From: Bacteroidales bacterium
GTDB taxonomy: Bacteria > Bacteroidota > Bacteroidia > Bacteroidales > JAOZVK01
Direction of reading: 5' to 3'
Assembly: GCA_029938185.1 (NCBI GenBank)
Contig: JAOZVK010000399.1
Span: 1 to 5,533 of the forward strand
Length of the DNA: 5,533 nucleotides
The notes beneath the pieces were generated by a model. The model was not told where the DNA came from. It did not search any database and worked only from the letters and a program-made list of their open reading frames with translations. The stretch's first letter is position 1; every line of letters begins with the position of its first letter. Positions 4,828-5,533 of the stretch are shown here, one piece after another. The position numbers were made by a program, and so were the translations under genes.

Positions 4828-5508
4828 TTATTTATGTATTTTATTTCCCGGATATATTGCAAGAAATTTACCTCCGGTTTTTACACGTGCTATACATTCA
4901 GGCAATAAAGAATAGCTGTAAATTTTTATTTTTTCTTCTATTAAAACCTCTGTCCATGTACCTTTAAATTCAATAATGTATTCCAATTCATTGTCTGTTA
5001 GTGTATAAGTTCCATCTTTACTAACAAAATAAATATTATTCGGAGAGCGTCCGGCTTCGCCACGAGCTGTTGCACCACATCGCCATGTTTCACCAGCATT
5101 TAGCCAAATCCATGCTTTTATTTCTTGAAGGTCGCCATAAGACCTCTGTAGAATTGGATACTTACCCGATTTCTTGACTCGCAAAACATATTGTTCGCAA
5201 TTAGGTAAGCTTCTGTCAGCCATCTGAATTGCAATAATATCCTGCATAAGTTTTGTTAATGCAATTCTACCAATAGGCAAATCTTTAACTCTTTCTAATA
5301 CACCAGTATCAACAATTTCTTTGCTTAATTCCTTAATGTATTCATCACTTATTTCTTGTACAATATCTTCACTTGCTTTTTGTGTTATTTGTTCTGCAAC
5401 ATGCAAATTAAACATCACATAGGCAAGTACAAAAACAAATATAAACAAAAACGTGTATTTTAAAAAACGTTTTTGCATTCTGTAATCTAATTTTGCTAAA
5501 TTGTTCAT
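4828..5508 (-). CDS. Membrane-anchored protein with GIY-YIG-like toxin domain
   Basis: Residues 1-14 are basic, and 15-34 form a single membrane segment (LKYTFLFIFVFVLAYVMFNL). A helical linker rich in Glu and Lys follows (38-100), then a compact domain from about 105 to the end. That domain has a strand YVLRV (107-111), GETWRCGATARGEAGR (139-154), LEYIIEFKGTW (175-185), EEKIKIYSY (191-199) and the terminal PGNKIHK (220-226). This order of strand, xxG strand, Arg (154), Glu (191/192) and Asn (222) recalls GIY-YIG nucleases, and the ending resembles polymorphic-toxin nuclease domains of Bacteroidota. The fold is recalled, not aligned, and GIY/YIG are not literal. With an N-in anchor the domain would lie outside the cytoplasm, odd for a nuclease unless it is released or exported. 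It is followed after 38 bases by the 168-aa candidate immunity gene. The start at 5508 is the first ATG; Met11 is possible. The promoter lies outside the window. Confidence 0.75.
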   Translation of the reverse strand: MNNLAKLDYRMQKRFLKYTFLFIFVFVLAYVMFNLHVAEQITQKASEDIVQEISDEYIKELSKEIVDTGVLERVKDLPIGRIALTKLMQDIIAIQMADRSLPNCEQYVLRVKKSGKYPILQRSYGDLQEIKAWIWLNAGETWRCGATARGEAGRSPNNIYFVSKDGTYTLTDNELEYIIEFKGTWTEVLIEEKIKIYSYSLLPECIARVKTGGKFLAIYPGNKIHK

Positions 5509-5533
5509 AAATCTAAGTTTTTAGAAATAAAAA

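Overview
The window is AT-rich (my estimate is about a quarter G+C), with proteins dominated by Lys, Asn and Ile. It has A-rich leaders instead of clear Shine-Dalgarno sites, and TAnnTTTG promoter-like boxes at plausible places. Together these suggest a member of the Bacteroidota (Bacteroidales- or Flavobacteria-like). No rRNA, tRNA, CRISPR array or transposase gene is visible.

Layout. (1) 43-1785, plus strand: the C-terminal part of a TPR-CHAT protein. It has an intact caspase-like CHAT domain (His395/Cys442, numbered from the TTG at 169), but the frame is closed just upstream, so the usual N-terminal TPR array is absent. (2) 1786-2000: a small transposase-less repeat element (copy 1, 1817-1952) inserted with a 9-bp target duplication at the edge of a strong hairpin between convergent genes. 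(3) 3729-2001, minus strand: a two-gene unit with a 14-bp overlap. A 261-aa protein with a possible sigma-region-4-like end is followed by a 318-aa single-pass membrane protein with the layout of an anti-sigma factor and a TPR-like extracytoplasmic end. (4) 3730-4282: a 553-bp gap with back-to-back promoter-like boxes, a 19-codon hydrophobic mini-ORF, a terminator-like hairpin, and copy 2 of the element (4086-4277), which carries an expanded 22-bp tandem repeat. (5) 5508-4283, minus strand: another two-gene unit. A 226-aa membrane-anchored protein has a C-terminal domain resembling GIY-YIG-type toxin nucleases, and a 168-aa cytosolic protein of unknown family follows in the position of an immunity protein.

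How they may work together. A CHAT protease beside a sigma-like/anti-sigma-like pair recalls the protease, anti-sigma and sigma logic of type III-E CRISPR (Csx29, Csx30, RpoE-like sigma), here without any CRISPR component. The 226/168-aa pair looks like a separate toxin-immunity module. Both element copies sit at gene 3' ends in palindromic targets, and removing copy 2 in silico rebuilds a palindrome across the insertion point. The functional links are inference; the repeats, duplications and hairpins are read directly from the sequence.
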